The translations under genes were made by a program, and so were the position numbers. Of a DNA stretch of 64,000 bases, positions 1 through 8,584 are shown one piece after another. Origin of the DNA: an uncultured Cohaesibacter sp. Lineage in GTDB: Bacteria > Pseudomonadota > Alphaproteobacteria > Rhizobiales > Cohaesibacteraceae. Numbering within the stretch: the first letter of the stretch is position 1; every line of letters starts with the position of its first letter. Below the pieces are notes generated by a model that was given only the letters and a program-made list of their open reading frames with translations, made no database searches and was not told where the DNA came from. The DNA lies in assembly GCF_963677725.1 (NCBI RefSeq), contig NZ_OY782507.1, positions 1,550,001 to 1,614,000 on the forward strand. The letters run 5' to 3'.

Positions 1-112
1 AGACTTCGTCGATGACCCATCCACCAGATGACCTGATTGCCACCCGAACGCGATCAATTGCTTCGTGGCGTTCCATAGCTGTCACAATATCAAATTGAAT
101 GATTTCTTTCAT
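1..112 (-). CDS. Partial small hypothetical protein (N-terminus only)
   Basis: The reading frame begins at an ATG (112..110) and runs off the left edge of the window, giving 37 residues that start MKEIIQFDIVTAMERHEAID. A purine-rich GGA lies just upstream of the ATG. The start resembles small uncharacterised cytoplasmic proteins, with an acidic amphipathic first helix and no signal peptide. Family and function cannot be assigned from so little sequence. The gene is read away from the tct operon and is separated from it by about 400 bp. Confidence 0.5.
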   Translation of the reverse strand, partial: MKEIIQFDIVTAMERHEAIDRVRVAIRSSGGWVIDEV

Positions 113-470
113 TTCCAACTCCGTATCTGATCAGCTTGCCTGTTCAAGACAGCAATATAATCGCTATGAATGGCAACCAAGCAGATTTGCTCTGAGGTGC
201 CTGACTTGCGGATGTGTTATTCTTGGCCTTCCGCTTCGAGCTTAATATCCGATTGCTGCCGTCAATGCGTTTTTGATTTCGCCATGCAGCCTATTGATCG
301 CCACAGCAGCATTCTTCCCGCCATTGATGCAATTTCAATGCCGCGCTCACAATGACGGTTTGCTATTTACATGTCATTTTAGGAAATTGGGTTTTGGGTA
401 CCGCACGAACGGCGGCAAGACCAACATGGCCCCACATCATTTTGGGCCACCGGGCGCACCGGGCGCTAGA
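113..470. other. Gene-free stretch
   Basis: Between the partial gene at the left edge and the hairpin after tctA I see only short open frames without ribosome binding sites or family resemblance. No tRNA, repeat or clear promoter was recognised. Confidence 0.5.
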
Positions 471-502
471 GAGAGAAAGGCATGCACCTTTCTCTCCTTT
501 TT
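471..502. terminator. Strong hairpin downstream of tctA
   Basis: A perfect 10-bp stem (GAGAGAAAGG 471-480 with CCTTTCTCTC 487-496, six-base loop) lies 9 bp after the tctA stop. The T run (498-502) is on the plus strand, so as a classical intrinsic terminator it faces right. For the leftward tct operon it would be a T-less 3' hairpin, protecting or terminating the mRNA end. Confidence 0.55.
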
Positions 503-510
503 GAGCCGCA

Positions 511-2028
511 TCAACTTTTAGGCTGATTGCGACGCCGCTTCATGAGGCGGGCTGCCGGTGCTTTTGCAAGACCAAGAACAACAACGCCGAGCACCATGAT
601 TGTGAATGTAAGGCTGAGCGGTTTACTGATGAAGATGTCCCAAGAGCCCTGCCCCAGCATGATGGACTGACGCAGATAATTTTCTGCCAGAGGTGCCAGC
701 ACCAAAGCCAGAATGAACGGGCCGGTGGGATAGTTGGCGCGTTTCATCAGGTAGCCGACAAGTCCAAACACTACGGTCACCCAAACATCGAAGGTGCCAT
801 AGTTGATGGAGAATGCCCCGACCAGACAGAAGGCCACCACAATGGCATTCAAATGGTTCTGAATGAGGCGCAAAGCATTCACAAAGACCGGGATCAGCAG
901 GATGTTCGACCCCAACAGGAACAGGTTGGCAATGGTCAGACCGGCAATGGTCCCCCAGACGATATCGGCGGACTGGATCATCAGCATGGGGCCGGGGTTG
1001 AGACCAAACATGATCAACGCACCCAACATGATTGCTGTGCCACCAGAGCCGGGAATGCCGAGGGTCAGGAGCGGAATGAGCGAACCGGGAACCGCTGCAT
1101 TGTTGGCAGCTTCCGGGCTGGCCAGACCTTCGGATGCCCCTTTGCCGAATTTTTCCGGCTGTTTGGAGAGCTTCTTCTCGGTGATATAGGCAATGAAGGT
1201 AGCAATGGTCGCACCAGCACCGGGCAATACCCCAATGCCTGTGCCGATCACCGAGCCACGCAGGGTTGGAAAGCTGATATGTTTCAATTCGGCCAATCCG
1301 GGGATGAATTCGCTGAACTTGAATTTGGGTTTACCCATATTCAGGCGAATGCGTTCCTCGACATTGACCAGCACCTCGCCAATACCGAACAGACCGATAA
1401 TGACGGCAACGAAGTCCACCCCTTCGATCAGCTCTGGCACAACGGCAAAGCGCACATTGCCCGAAACATAGTCGCTGCCGATTGTGCTGAGCAAAACACC
1501 GAACAATGTGGCGATCAGAGCCTTGAGTGGATCAGAACCAGCCAACACGATGATCATGCTAAGGCCGAGCAGCATCAGCATGAAATATTCAGGAGGCCCG
1601 AGGAAAATGGCATATTCGGCAATGATCGGCGCAAAGAAAATGAGCATCAGCAGGCCGAAAATACCGCCGACAAAAGAGGCGATAGCGGAAATGCCAAGCG
1701 CTTGGCCACCCCGGCCCTGCTGCATCATGGGATAGCCTTCCATGGCAGTCACAATGGCGGGGGCGTCGCCGGGGGTATTGATAAGAATAGCGGTCAAACG
1801 TCCACCATACATGGTGCCCATATATACGCCGGTCAAAAGGGAAAGCCCCGAGATCGGGTTCATGCCGAAGGTTAGAGGCATCATAAGGGCTATACCTGCC
1901 GATGGCCCGAGGCCAGGCAAGGCACCAACGAGCGTACCGATCAACCCTGCCACAAAGATGAGCAGCAGGTTTTCCGGTGTGGCGACCTGAGTGAACGCCA
2001 CCATCAGGTGAGATAACGAATCCAGCAT
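511..2028 (-). CDS. tctA: Tripartite tricarboxylate transporter large permease, TctA family
   Basis: This 505-residue, highly hydrophobic protein is the large membrane subunit of a TTT (TctABC) uptake system. It should form the sodium- or proton-coupled channel that accepts a carboxylated substrate from the periplasmic TctC protein. The two glycine-rich TctA signatures are visible: VGALPGLGPSAGIALMMP near residue 35 and GVLPGAGATIATFIAY near residue 265. The length is normal for the family. It is the last gene of a leftward operon tctC-tctB-tctA, starting 32 bp beyond the tctB stop. The neighbouring aldolase and dehydrogenase suggest an oxo- or hydroxy-carboxylate substrate; the exact compound cannot be read from sequence. 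Confidence 0.93.
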   Translation of the reverse strand: MLDSLSHLMVAFTQVATPENLLLIFVAGLIGTLVGALPGLGPSAGIALMMPLTFGMNPISGLSLLTGVYMGTMYGGRLTAILINTPGDAPAIVTAMEGYPMMQQGRGGQALGISAIASFVGGIFGLLMLIFFAPIIAEYAIFLGPPEYFMLMLLGLSMIIVLAGSDPLKALIATLFGVLLSTIGSDYVSGNVRFAVVPELIEGVDFVAVIIGLFGIGEVLVNVEERIRLNMGKPKFKFSEFIPGLAELKHISFPTLRGSVIGTGIGVLPGAGATIATFIAYITEKKLSKQPEKFGKGASEGLASPEAANNAAVPGSLIPLLTLGIPGSGGTAIMLGALIMFGLNPGPMLMIQSADIVWGTIAGLTIANLFLLGSNILLIPVFVNALRLIQNHLNAIVVAFCLVGAFSINYGTFDVWVTVVFGLVGYLMKRANYPTGPFILALVLAPLAENYLRQSIMLGQGSWDIFISKPLSLTFTIMVLGVVVLGLAKAPAARLMKRRRNQPKS

Positions 2029-2059
2029 GCGTTTCGTCCCGTGAATTGTTTGCTGCGGC

Positions 2060-2560
2060 TCAGAGCACCGGCAGGTTCAGCCAGATGGCAAAGATGACAT
2101 AGATGGTGGCGGTCGTAGTGGCACCGACAAAAAACGACAGCATGATCGGATGGTGCGCGACACGCCAGGACAGCAGGAAGATCATGGCAAAGATCGGAGC
2201 AAGCACAGAGCCAAGCGCCATGGCTGCAACACAACCAACAATGATGGCGACGGTCATCACAAGGCCCACAATATTTGGAGACGTGTCCTCATGCTCTTGC
2301 GGCGCTGCGACTTCAGCGACTTCCTCAACATCTTGCTGGGTTCCGGCTTCAGCCGCTTCCTTGCGGCTTCTTGCAAAGCTCCGAAAAGCCAGCAAAATGC
2401 AGCATATAACGATCAGGACGCCAACATTCAGCGGTACGAAACCAGGGCCGAAGGAAAATTCATCGGCATATTTGAGATCGAGTGACCCGATCGCAAGACT
2501 GGCGGCAAAAGCCGCCAGAATTGCCAGAAATGTAATTTCTGCAGTTTTCATGATGCCCAT
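2060..2560 (-). CDS. tctB: Tripartite tricarboxylate transporter small permease, TctB family
   Basis: This 166-residue protein has four predicted membrane helices, which fits the small TctB subunit that partners TctA. The N-terminal helix (about 10-27), a helix near 45-60 and two C-terminal helices flank an acidic cytoplasmic loop (about 65-95). The chosen ATG overlaps the tctC stop in a TGATG arrangement, indicating translational coupling. An alternative ATG lies three codons inside. TctB is poorly conserved, so the call rests on size, topology and its position between tctC and tctA. Confidence 0.88.
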   Translation of the reverse strand: MGIMKTAEITFLAILAAFAASLAIGSLDLKYADEFSFGPGFVPLNVGVLIVICCILLAFRSFARSRKEAAEAGTQQDVEEVAEVAAPQEHEDTSPNIVGLVMTVAIIVGCVAAMALGSVLAPIFAMIFLLSWRVAHHPIMLSFFVGATTTATIYVIFAIWLNLPVL

Positions 2561-3525
2561 CAGTTCTTTTTCAGAAGACCAAGATTAGACAGGTTGGTTT
2601 CATAGATACCATTGGTTTTTTCCAGATAGGCGGCAAAAGCTTCGGCATCGAGGTAACCGGGGATAATCCCGTTTGGTTTGAGATATTGCTCGGTCCATTC
2701 CGGGGTTTTTTGCAGGCGATAAACCATGTCGGAAAGATAATCCTTGGCTTCTGCAGGAATGTCTTTGGCAGCAACCACACCACGGAAGACAGATGCGATA
2801 ACGTCATAGCCATTTTCCTTGAAGGTCGGAATGTCCGGGAACATCTCGGCACGTTCCTCGGTGGAAATGGCAATGGCATTCATGCGACCGCTCTTGATGA
2901 ACTCAGCCACAGCACCCGGATTGATCATGGCGAAATCCACCTGACCGCCGAGCAGTGCGCTGGCCACTTCGCCATCGCCCTGGAACGGGATGAAGTTGAG
3001 CTTCACACCAAGCGCATCGGACACCATGATGGTGGCAATATGCTCGATCTGACCACGACCACCACCTGCAACATTGAGCACGCGATCGGCTTTCTTGATG
3101 TCGTCAAGGCTCTTGATGGGAGAAGAAGCCGGAACGACAAGCAGGGTCGGGTCAATACCCAGACGTGCGATCGGAGTGAAATCCTTGTAGCTCAGGCCAA
3201 CATCAGCTGTCAGAGGCGTGGTGATAAAGGACGAAGTGGAAGCCATAAGGTAATGACCATCCCCTTTGTGGCTATTGAGATAGCCAAGAGATGTGGCACC
3301 AGAGCCGCCGGGCTTGTTCACGACATTGATCGGCGCATCAATCAACTTGGTTTCGCGAATGATCTTGGCCATGGAACGCAGCATGGTGTCATGCCCGCCA
3401 CCGGGGCCATAACCGGCAACGAATTCGAGACCACGGCTCGGGAAATCTTCGGCTTTGACAGGCAGAGCTGCGGCAACAACAAGTGCCGAGAAGACTACAG
3501 CCGTTTTAAGGGGTTTGAAAAACAT
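2560..3525 (-). CDS. tctC: Tripartite tricarboxylate transporter substrate-binding protein, TctC/Bug family
   Basis: This 321-residue periplasmic binding protein of the Bug/TctC family begins with a Sec signal peptide (residues 1-25, cleavage likely after VKA). The mature part shows the typical early segment with GGGHDTMLR and the loop NKPGGSGATSLGYL that binds the substrate carboxylate in Bug proteins. Length is typical. It overlaps tctB by the TGATG and follows the RraA-like gene by 64 bp, so transport and the two enzymes upstream appear to be one leftward transcription unit. The ligand is unknown; Bug proteins bind diverse carboxylates. Confidence 0.93.
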   Translation of the reverse strand: MFFKPLKTAVVFSALVVAAALPVKAEDFPSRGLEFVAGYGPGGGHDTMLRSMAKIIRETKLIDAPINVVNKPGGSGATSLGYLNSHKGDGHYLMASTSSFITTPLTADVGLSYKDFTPIARLGIDPTLLVVPASSPIKSLDDIKKADRVLNVAGGGRGQIEHIATIMVSDALGVKLNFIPFQGDGEVASALLGGQVDFAMINPGAVAEFIKSGRMNAIAISTEERAEMFPDIPTFKENGYDVIASVFRGVVAAKDIPAEAKDYLSDMVYRLQKTPEWTEQYLKPNGIIPGYLDAEAFAAYLEKTNGIYETNLSNLGLLKKN

Positions 3526-3589
3526 CGATCAGGTTCCTCCCTATTGTTTATCGATAGGACTATCTGCGGGGTTATATTGAGCGTGAGCG

Positions 3590-4267
3590 TTAAGCGATGA
3601 ATTCGCACCCAAGCTCTTTCAGATTCTTGTCAATCCAGTCACCATTATATTTGCCTTCAATGGTGGTCTGATATTGACGTTCCTCGGCGGCGTGCTTTTT
3701 GTCGGCACGGTCGAGAATTTCTGCGGCGCTGTCCTTGGGCAGACACACAAGGCCATCCCAGTCTCCGACGATCAAATCGCCCGGATTGACAGTCATATTG
3801 CCAAGGGCAATCGGCAAACCGATTTCACCAGGGCCATCCTTGTAAGGACCGCGATGGCTAATTCCGCTTGAGAAAACAGGGACATCCTGTTTGCTGATGC
3901 TATCGAGGTCGCGGATTGCGCCCCAAATGGCCACACCGGCAATTTTGGCAACGACACCGCGTGCGAGCATCAACTCACCCATGATGGCATTATCAAGCGC
4001 GCCACCGGCATCAACAACGATCACATCACCCGGCTGCGCCATAATGAGGGCTTTGTGCAGCATCAGATTGTCGCCGGGGCGAACACTGACCGTCAGGGCA
4101 GGACCTGCGAGGACGCCTTGGCGATGCCGTGGGCGCATGCTGGCAGGCGCTCCCGTGTGACGGTTCATCACGTCACTGATGTTGGATACAGGCAGCTTGG
4201 CAGCGCGGGCAATCAGGTCCGGGTTCACCCGGTCCCAGTTTTCCTTGATTCTGAAACCTTCAGCCAT
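3590..4267 (-). CDS. RraA family protein (HMG/CHA aldolase-like)
   Basis: This 225-residue protein belongs to the RraA / 4-hydroxy-4-methyl-2-oxoglutarate aldolase family. These enzymes are class II metal-dependent pyruvate aldolases or oxaloacetate decarboxylases; some members only inhibit RNase E. The conserved segment GDNLMLHKALIMAQPGDVIV (about 65-85) and the catalytic G..RD motif (GAIRD, R119-D120) are both intact, which favours an enzyme. It lies 8 bp downstream of the 2-hydroxyacid dehydrogenase stop and just ahead of tctC. I infer catabolism of an imported branched oxo/hydroxy acid; the substrate is not shown. Confidence 0.88.
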   Translation of the reverse strand: MAEGFRIKENWDRVNPDLIARAAKLPVSNISDVMNRHTGAPASMRPRHRQGVLAGPALTVSVRPGDNLMLHKALIMAQPGDVIVVDAGGALDNAIMGELMLARGVVAKIAGVAIWGAIRDLDSISKQDVPVFSSGISHRGPYKDGPGEIGLPIALGNMTVNPGDLIVGDWDGLVCLPKDSAAEILDRADKKHAAEERQYQTTIEGKYNGDWIDKNLKELGCEFIA

Positions 4268-4275
4268 GTTTTCTC

Positions 4276-5280
4276 CTATTCTTTCAAACCGCCAAGCGCG
4301 GCGGAAGTCGCCAGAAAGGCAGGGTCTATTTCCCGACCTTCAAAATGGTCAATGATAAAGCGAGCGGCCATGGTCGCCATATTGCGCTCGGCTCCCGGCG
4401 TCAGGCCCGCAGCATGCGGAGTCACGATCAGGTTGGGCGCCTTGAAAAGCTTGCTATCGGCAGCAGGTGGTTCCTGCTCGAAGCTGTCAATGCCAGCGCC
4501 CGCTATCACGCCTTTTTCAAGCGCTTCAGCCAGTGCGTCTTCGTCGATCATTCCACCGCGTGCGGTGTTCACGATGACCGCGTGAGACGGCATCTTTTCA
4601 AGAAATTCGCGATTGACCAGATGCTTGGTCGCAGGAACAAGGGGACAATGCAGCGAGATGACGTCGCAATTGGTTGCGATGGCATCCATGTCGGCAACTG
4701 CTTCCACCCCTTCGGGACACACCGCACCGCCGCCGGTCAGCAGTGCCGGATCGAAGACAGACACTTTCATGCCCAGCGCCATGGCCATCTCGGCCACTTC
4801 GTGACCAATGGCACCAAAGCCGATGAGACCCAACTTGGTGTCGGCAAAGTCCTTGCCGATGAAGGACCCCTTGAGCCAGGTGCCACTCTTGGTCGCTTCG
4901 TCAAGATGTGGCAGAGATTTTCTCAGAGACAGGATAAGAGCGATAGCATGTTCAGCGACGGCACGGGCATTCGCACCTGCCGCTCTGTATACAGGGATAC
5001 CGAGGTCTTCAGCTGCAGCAAGATTGATGTTGTTCACGCCACTGCCGTGCTTAGCAATCACTTTGACGGAACCGGATGCTTTGATGACAGCATTCGTTAT
5101 CTTGCCCTGTGAGACCATAATGGCGCAAATATTGTTGGTTTTGGCCGTTTCGACGACTTCTTCCGGCTTTGCATAGGGCGGAGAGAAGACACATTCGAAA
5201 CCATTCTCATTGAGCAGATCTATCGCGGAGCTATCAATCCGACTGCGCGTGACCAGAATTTTTCGCTTAGCAGCGCTCAT
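4276..5280 (-). CDS. D-isomer specific 2-hydroxyacid dehydrogenase
   Basis: This 334-residue NAD(P)-dependent oxidoreductase interconverts a 2-hydroxy and a 2-oxo acid. The dinucleotide fold is marked by GFGAIG at residues 154-159. The family's catalytic Arg-Glu-His set is present as R241 (NTARGG), E270 (EQEPP) and H289 (TPHAAG). It resembles the phosphoglycerate dehydrogenase-like branch, but lacks a C-terminal ACT domain, so serine synthesis is unlikely. It is the first gene of the leftward operon with rraA-like and tctCBA and is divergent from the GntR regulator. Confidence 0.92.
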   Translation of the reverse strand: MSAAKRKILVTRSRIDSSAIDLLNENGFECVFSPPYAKPEEVVETAKTNNICAIMVSQGKITNAVIKASGSVKVIAKHGSGVNNINLAAAEDLGIPVYRAAGANARAVAEHAIALILSLRKSLPHLDEATKSGTWLKGSFIGKDFADTKLGLIGFGAIGHEVAEMAMALGMKVSVFDPALLTGGGAVCPEGVEAVADMDAIATNCDVISLHCPLVPATKHLVNREFLEKMPSHAVIVNTARGGMIDEDALAEALEKGVIAGAGIDSFEQEPPAADSKLFKAPNLIVTPHAAGLTPGAERNMATMAARFIIDHFEGREIDPAFLATSAALGGLKE

Positions 5281-5290
5281 TGTATGTATC

Positions 5291-5330
5291 CGTTATTCGT
5301 ATTTCTTTTCTTTTTCGTATACATATAACG
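5291..5330. promoter_or_regulatory. Candidate operator between dehydrogenase and gntR
   Basis: The 139-bp divergent intergenic region is AT-rich. It contains an imperfect inverted repeat, CGTTATTCGTA (5291-5301) against TACATATAACG (5320-5330), 9 of 11 positions matching, with a GTATAC core at 5317-5322. Its position suits binding by the adjacent GntR regulator to control both directions. This is inference from symmetry and place only. Confidence 0.35.
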
Positions 5331-5419
5331 ATATAATGTCAACAATGGAATACATTTACAAATTGCAGTCAAAAGGGTATATCTTTTTATCTAATTGAAT
5401 TTGTGAGGGTTTTGCATCC

Positions 5420-6085
5420 ATGTACGATGAGCAAAAATTGGCCGATTTACCGCTAAGCGATCAAGTGTATACAAAAATGCGAGAATTGCTGGGAGATGGC
5501 GTGTTTGTGTCGGGTCAGCGTGTGAGCGAAGCCGAGATCTGTGATCGGTTTCAGGTCAGTAGAACACCGGCACGAGAGGCGATCCGACGCCTTCTTAATG
5601 AAGGGTTTTTGGCTACTGTGGAGAGCGGCCGGGTCATTGTCGCTCCGATTGATATAGAACGGGCTGAGGAAATCTATGATATGCGCGAGGCGGTCGAATG
5701 CCTTGCTGCCAAGCTCGCTGCCAAAAAGGCCAAGACAAAAGATCTGATCGAACTGAGCGGCATTCTGGATGAACAGCGACGCGGCGCAACCGATGAGACC
5801 GATTTTCTCGATATCAACGACCGCTTCCACCGGTGTGTATATAGAATTGCGAGCAACCGATATTTGCTGCGTAGCGCAGAAATTCTTCTGGTTTCCGCTG
5901 GCATGATCCGCGGAACGACGCAAGGACACTATGACTACAACACCTGGTCACTAAGCGATCACGAGGCGATCTATCAGGCGATTGAAGATGGGAATACAAC
6001 GGCTGCTGAGGAAGCGGCCCGTCGTCACATCAGGCGTGGGCGGATGCAACGTATTGGCCTTCTCAAAGCCATGTCTTTGAGCTGA
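5420..6085 (+). CDS. GntR family transcriptional regulator (FadR/FCD type)
   Basis: This 221-residue repressor-type protein has an N-terminal winged helix-turn-helix (about 12-75), with the GntR signature SRTPAREAIRRLLNEG in the recognition helix. A C-terminal all-helical FCD ligand-binding domain (about 85-210) follows. Metal-ligand type residues of FCD are visible (D..FH near 130, H near 180, H near 205). FCD regulators usually sense small carboxylic acids. It is transcribed away from the dehydrogenase/rraA-like/tct operon, which it most likely regulates. The start has GAGGG ten bases upstream. Confidence 0.92.
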   Translation: MYDEQKLADLPLSDQVYTKMRELLGDGVFVSGQRVSEAEICDRFQVSRTPAREAIRRLLNEGFLATVESGRVIVAPIDIERAEEIYDMREAVECLAAKLAAKKAKTKDLIELSGILDEQRRGATDETDFLDINDRFHRCVYRIASNRYLLRSAEILLVSAGMIRGTTQGHYDYNTWSLSDHEAIYQAIEDGNTTAAEEAARRHIRRGRMQRIGLLKAMSLS

Positions 6086-6202
6086 CGCTCTCCCTTTTAA
6101 CGGGCCTATCGGACTAGCCAGGACAATGTCTGGACTTGCCACGGCCGGAGTGGCAAATGTCATCTATTGAATTTGGGTTGTCTTTTTTGAAAGCGGTCTC
6201 TG

Positions 6203-6487
6203 TCAGAGTTCTTCAACGACGACGAGCTGTCTTTCTGATGCACCGCGTGCATAAGAAATTGCCTCTTGATACTCTTCTGAGTGATAGCAGTTTCTTGCAG
6301 CCTCTATGCTTTCAAAGCGCACGACAACATTTCGCGGCCACTCTCTGCCTTCCAATTGCTCAAAATCACCGCCCCTTGCCAGAAAGACTCCGCCATGCTT
6401 GGCGATGGCAGGTCCAGCCCGTTTTGAATATTCAGCAAATGCAACGGGATCGGATACAGAGATATTGGCAATCCAGAGTGCAGACAT
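6203..6487 (-). CDS. DUF1330 family protein
   Basis: This 94-residue small ferredoxin-fold (dimeric alpha-beta barrel) protein of the DUF1330 family starts MSALWIANISVSD. The family pattern is visible: an opening strand, FAEYSKRAGPAIAKHGG, and a later RFESIEAARNCYHSEEYQ. An upstream in-frame extension exists, but the ATG at 6487 has GAAAGG before it and matches the family N-terminus. It is the last gene of the leftward TRAP operon, 61 bp after the permease. It is probably an auxiliary isomerase/monooxygenase-like enzyme or degradation factor; the reaction is unknown. Confidence 0.85.
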   Translation of the reverse strand: MSALWIANISVSDPVAFAEYSKRAGPAIAKHGGVFLARGGDFEQLEGREWPRNVVVRFESIEAARNCYHSEEYQEAISYARGASERQLVVVEEL

Positions 6488-6548
6488 GGGAAACCTTTCT
6501 ATATTTCGACAAAAAAAGTGGCCCGACGTTAGCCGCCGGGCCGAACGC

Positions 6549-8495
6549 TCAGGTCCGTGGGGCAAAACCATCAGCGCCTTCGGGAGGATTGCTAAACAAA
6601 CCACTGGTGATTGCGCCAGGGCCGGCTTTTGCGATGAGAACCAAGGCGACGACAAGGCCCCAACCGATGAGCATGCCCGCATACCAGTAGATGGATTCTG
6701 CTGGTGCGATAACGGCCGTCAGGCCTGACAAGCCAATCAACAGCCTTGCTGGAAGTGCCAACGGACGAACACACCATCCACCAAAAGCGACTGCCCACAA
6801 AGCCGTTGCGCCGAACAAACTCGCAGCACTGACAGCGATTGTGCCATAGCTTCCCTGTGCCAGAACGCCCATGTCAAACACGAAACCAAATGGAACGAAG
6901 AAGGCGACCAATGACAATCCGAAGGCTGCAAAGCCTGTTTTCACAGCGGGAGCCTTTCCGACGGCAGCTGCTGCGAAAGATGCAAGGGCGACGGGTGGCG
7001 TTACCATAGACAGCACACAATAGTAGAAAATGAAGAAGTGTGCGGCCAGCGGCTCAATGCCGAGTTTCTGGATCGCGGGCACGAACAAAACGGCACCGAT
7101 GATATAGGCGGCAACCGTAGGAAGCCCCATACCCATAATGATGCAGCCGATCATTGCCAGCGCCAAAGAGGCATAGATTGACCCTTCCGCAAGATTGACG
7201 AGAGACCCTGCAAATTTCAAAGCCAGATTTGACTGGACTGCAACGGCAATCACAATACCAATTGCAGCAATCGGGACGGCAACTTCGGCGGCTTGTTTGG
7301 GAGCATTGCGCAAAGCATCGGTAATTTCAGGCCGACCGATCCACGTAGAACGGCGCAAGAATGGAACCACCAAGGAGGCAACAGAAGCGCCAACCGCTGC
7401 ATAAGCGGCCGAATAGCCAGAAACCAGCATCACGACAAGAAGAATGGGAGGCAGGATCAGGTGCAAGCGGGGCAGAATGGGAGCCGTCGCATTGACTTCT
7501 TCTTCGGTCAGAGCCCGGATGCCTTCACGGCGGGCTGTTAAATCAACCACAAGAAGCAGCGAGAAATAGAATGCAAGGGCAGGAATAAGGCCCGCAAGAG
7601 CAAGGCTTGGATAAGGCATGCCAAGCATTTCCGCCATGACAAAGGCTGCAACCCCCATCACCGGAGGCATCAATTGACCACCGGTCGACGCAATGGCTTC
7701 CACACCAGCGGCCCGATAGTCAGCCAAGCCAGTGCGCTTCATCAATGGAATAGTGAAGACACCGGTCGAGACCACATTCGCCACAGCGCTTCCCGAAATC
7801 GACCCCATAAGGCTCGAGCCGAGAATGGCCGCTTTTGCGGTGCCTCCGGTCGCACGTCCTGCAACGCGAATGGCAAGATCGATAAAGAGCTGACCACCGC
7901 CCACGGCGCTGTAGAAGGCTCCGAACAGGATGAAATAGAAGATGAAGCTGACCGATGTCGAGGTGGTGATGCCCAGCACACCAGCCGTTGTCATCGAGAC
8001 GATTTCGATAGATTCGTCCATCATGAAACCGCGGAATCCAATCCACCCGGGCAGATATCCGCCAAACAGGGCGTAGAGAATAAAGACCACCAGAACATAG
8101 ACCAGGATCATGCCGACCGCACGGCGCGCCCCTTCGAGCAGAAGGAGAACAAGCGCAGACCCGGCAACAATGTCGACTGTAAAGATCTCAGACACATTCT
8201 CCATACGGGTCGTTAGTCTGTCATAGGCCAGCAAATAGTAGGCACAAACTCCCAAGGTGGAGAGCAAGACGATGCCATCAATCGCCAGGCGAGCCCAGCG
8301 CGGCAACCAGTCCGCCTCAAGCGGCTTGTATAAGAACAGAAGCAGAAGGGCGAAAGACAAGTGAAGTGGGCGTGAAAACAGCGGTTGTTGAGGGTCGTAA
8401 AGGACCCAAACCTGAAAGGCCACAAACATCAGGCCAATTAGAAACGCCACTTTCCGCGAGATACCTTCGTTGCTCTTGGCAGCTACAGCGGACAT
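6549..8495 (-). CDS. TRAP transporter fused permease (4TM/12TM, TAXI type)
   Basis: This 648-residue polytopic membrane protein fuses the small (DctQ-like, first ~150 residues) and large (DctM-like) TRAP permease subunits. That arrangement is characteristic of TAXI-TRAP systems. DctM-type glycine/proline-rich motifs are present, such as GSISGSAVANVVSTGVF near 235 and MGMGLPTVAAYIIG near 455. It drives sodium-coupled uptake of a substrate delivered by the TAXI binding protein encoded directly upstream. A strong hairpin separates the two genes. The DapA-like enzyme in the operon suggests a 2-oxo sugar acid or related acid as substrate, but this is inference. Confidence 0.93.
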   Translation of the reverse strand: MSAVAAKSNEGISRKVAFLIGLMFVAFQVWVLYDPQQPLFSRPLHLSFALLLLFLYKPLEADWLPRWARLAIDGIVLLSTLGVCAYYLLAYDRLTTRMENVSEIFTVDIVAGSALVLLLLEGARRAVGMILVYVLVVFILYALFGGYLPGWIGFRGFMMDESIEIVSMTTAGVLGITTSTSVSFIFYFILFGAFYSAVGGGQLFIDLAIRVAGRATGGTAKAAILGSSLMGSISGSAVANVVSTGVFTIPLMKRTGLADYRAAGVEAIASTGGQLMPPVMGVAAFVMAEMLGMPYPSLALAGLIPALAFYFSLLLVVDLTARREGIRALTEEEVNATAPILPRLHLILPPILLVVMLVSGYSAAYAAVGASVASLVVPFLRRSTWIGRPEITDALRNAPKQAAEVAVPIAAIGIVIAVAVQSNLALKFAGSLVNLAEGSIYASLALAMIGCIIMGMGLPTVAAYIIGAVLFVPAIQKLGIEPLAAHFFIFYYCVLSMVTPPVALASFAAAAVGKAPAVKTGFAAFGLSLVAFFVPFGFVFDMGVLAQGSYGTIAVSAASLFGATALWAVAFGGWCVRPLALPARLLIGLSGLTAVIAPAESIYWYAGMLIGWGLVVALVLIAKAGPGAITSGLFSNPPEGADGFAPRT

Positions 8496-8525
8496 GATTT
8501 CCTCCGAAACAAAATTCAGCGATCG

Positions 8526-8571
8526 GGATCAGACACCTGAGCTTTACTTGACACGATGTGGTGTCTGATCC
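8526..8571 (-). promoter_or_regulatory. Intercistronic hairpin between TAXI binding protein and permease
   Basis: A perfect 12-bp stem, GGATCAGACACC (8526-8537) with GGTGTCTGATCC (8560-8571), encloses a 22-base loop in the 89-bp gap. Such hairpins after binding-protein genes usually protect the upstream mRNA, so more binding protein than permease is made. Confidence 0.6.
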
Positions 8572-8584
8572 TTTCTGCGGGGGA

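Noticed and set aside
853..1875. Long antisense open frames over tctA and similar shadows across tctC, bphP and the chemoreceptors
   Set aside because: They mirror real genes on the other strand, have no family resemblance and no ribosome sites.
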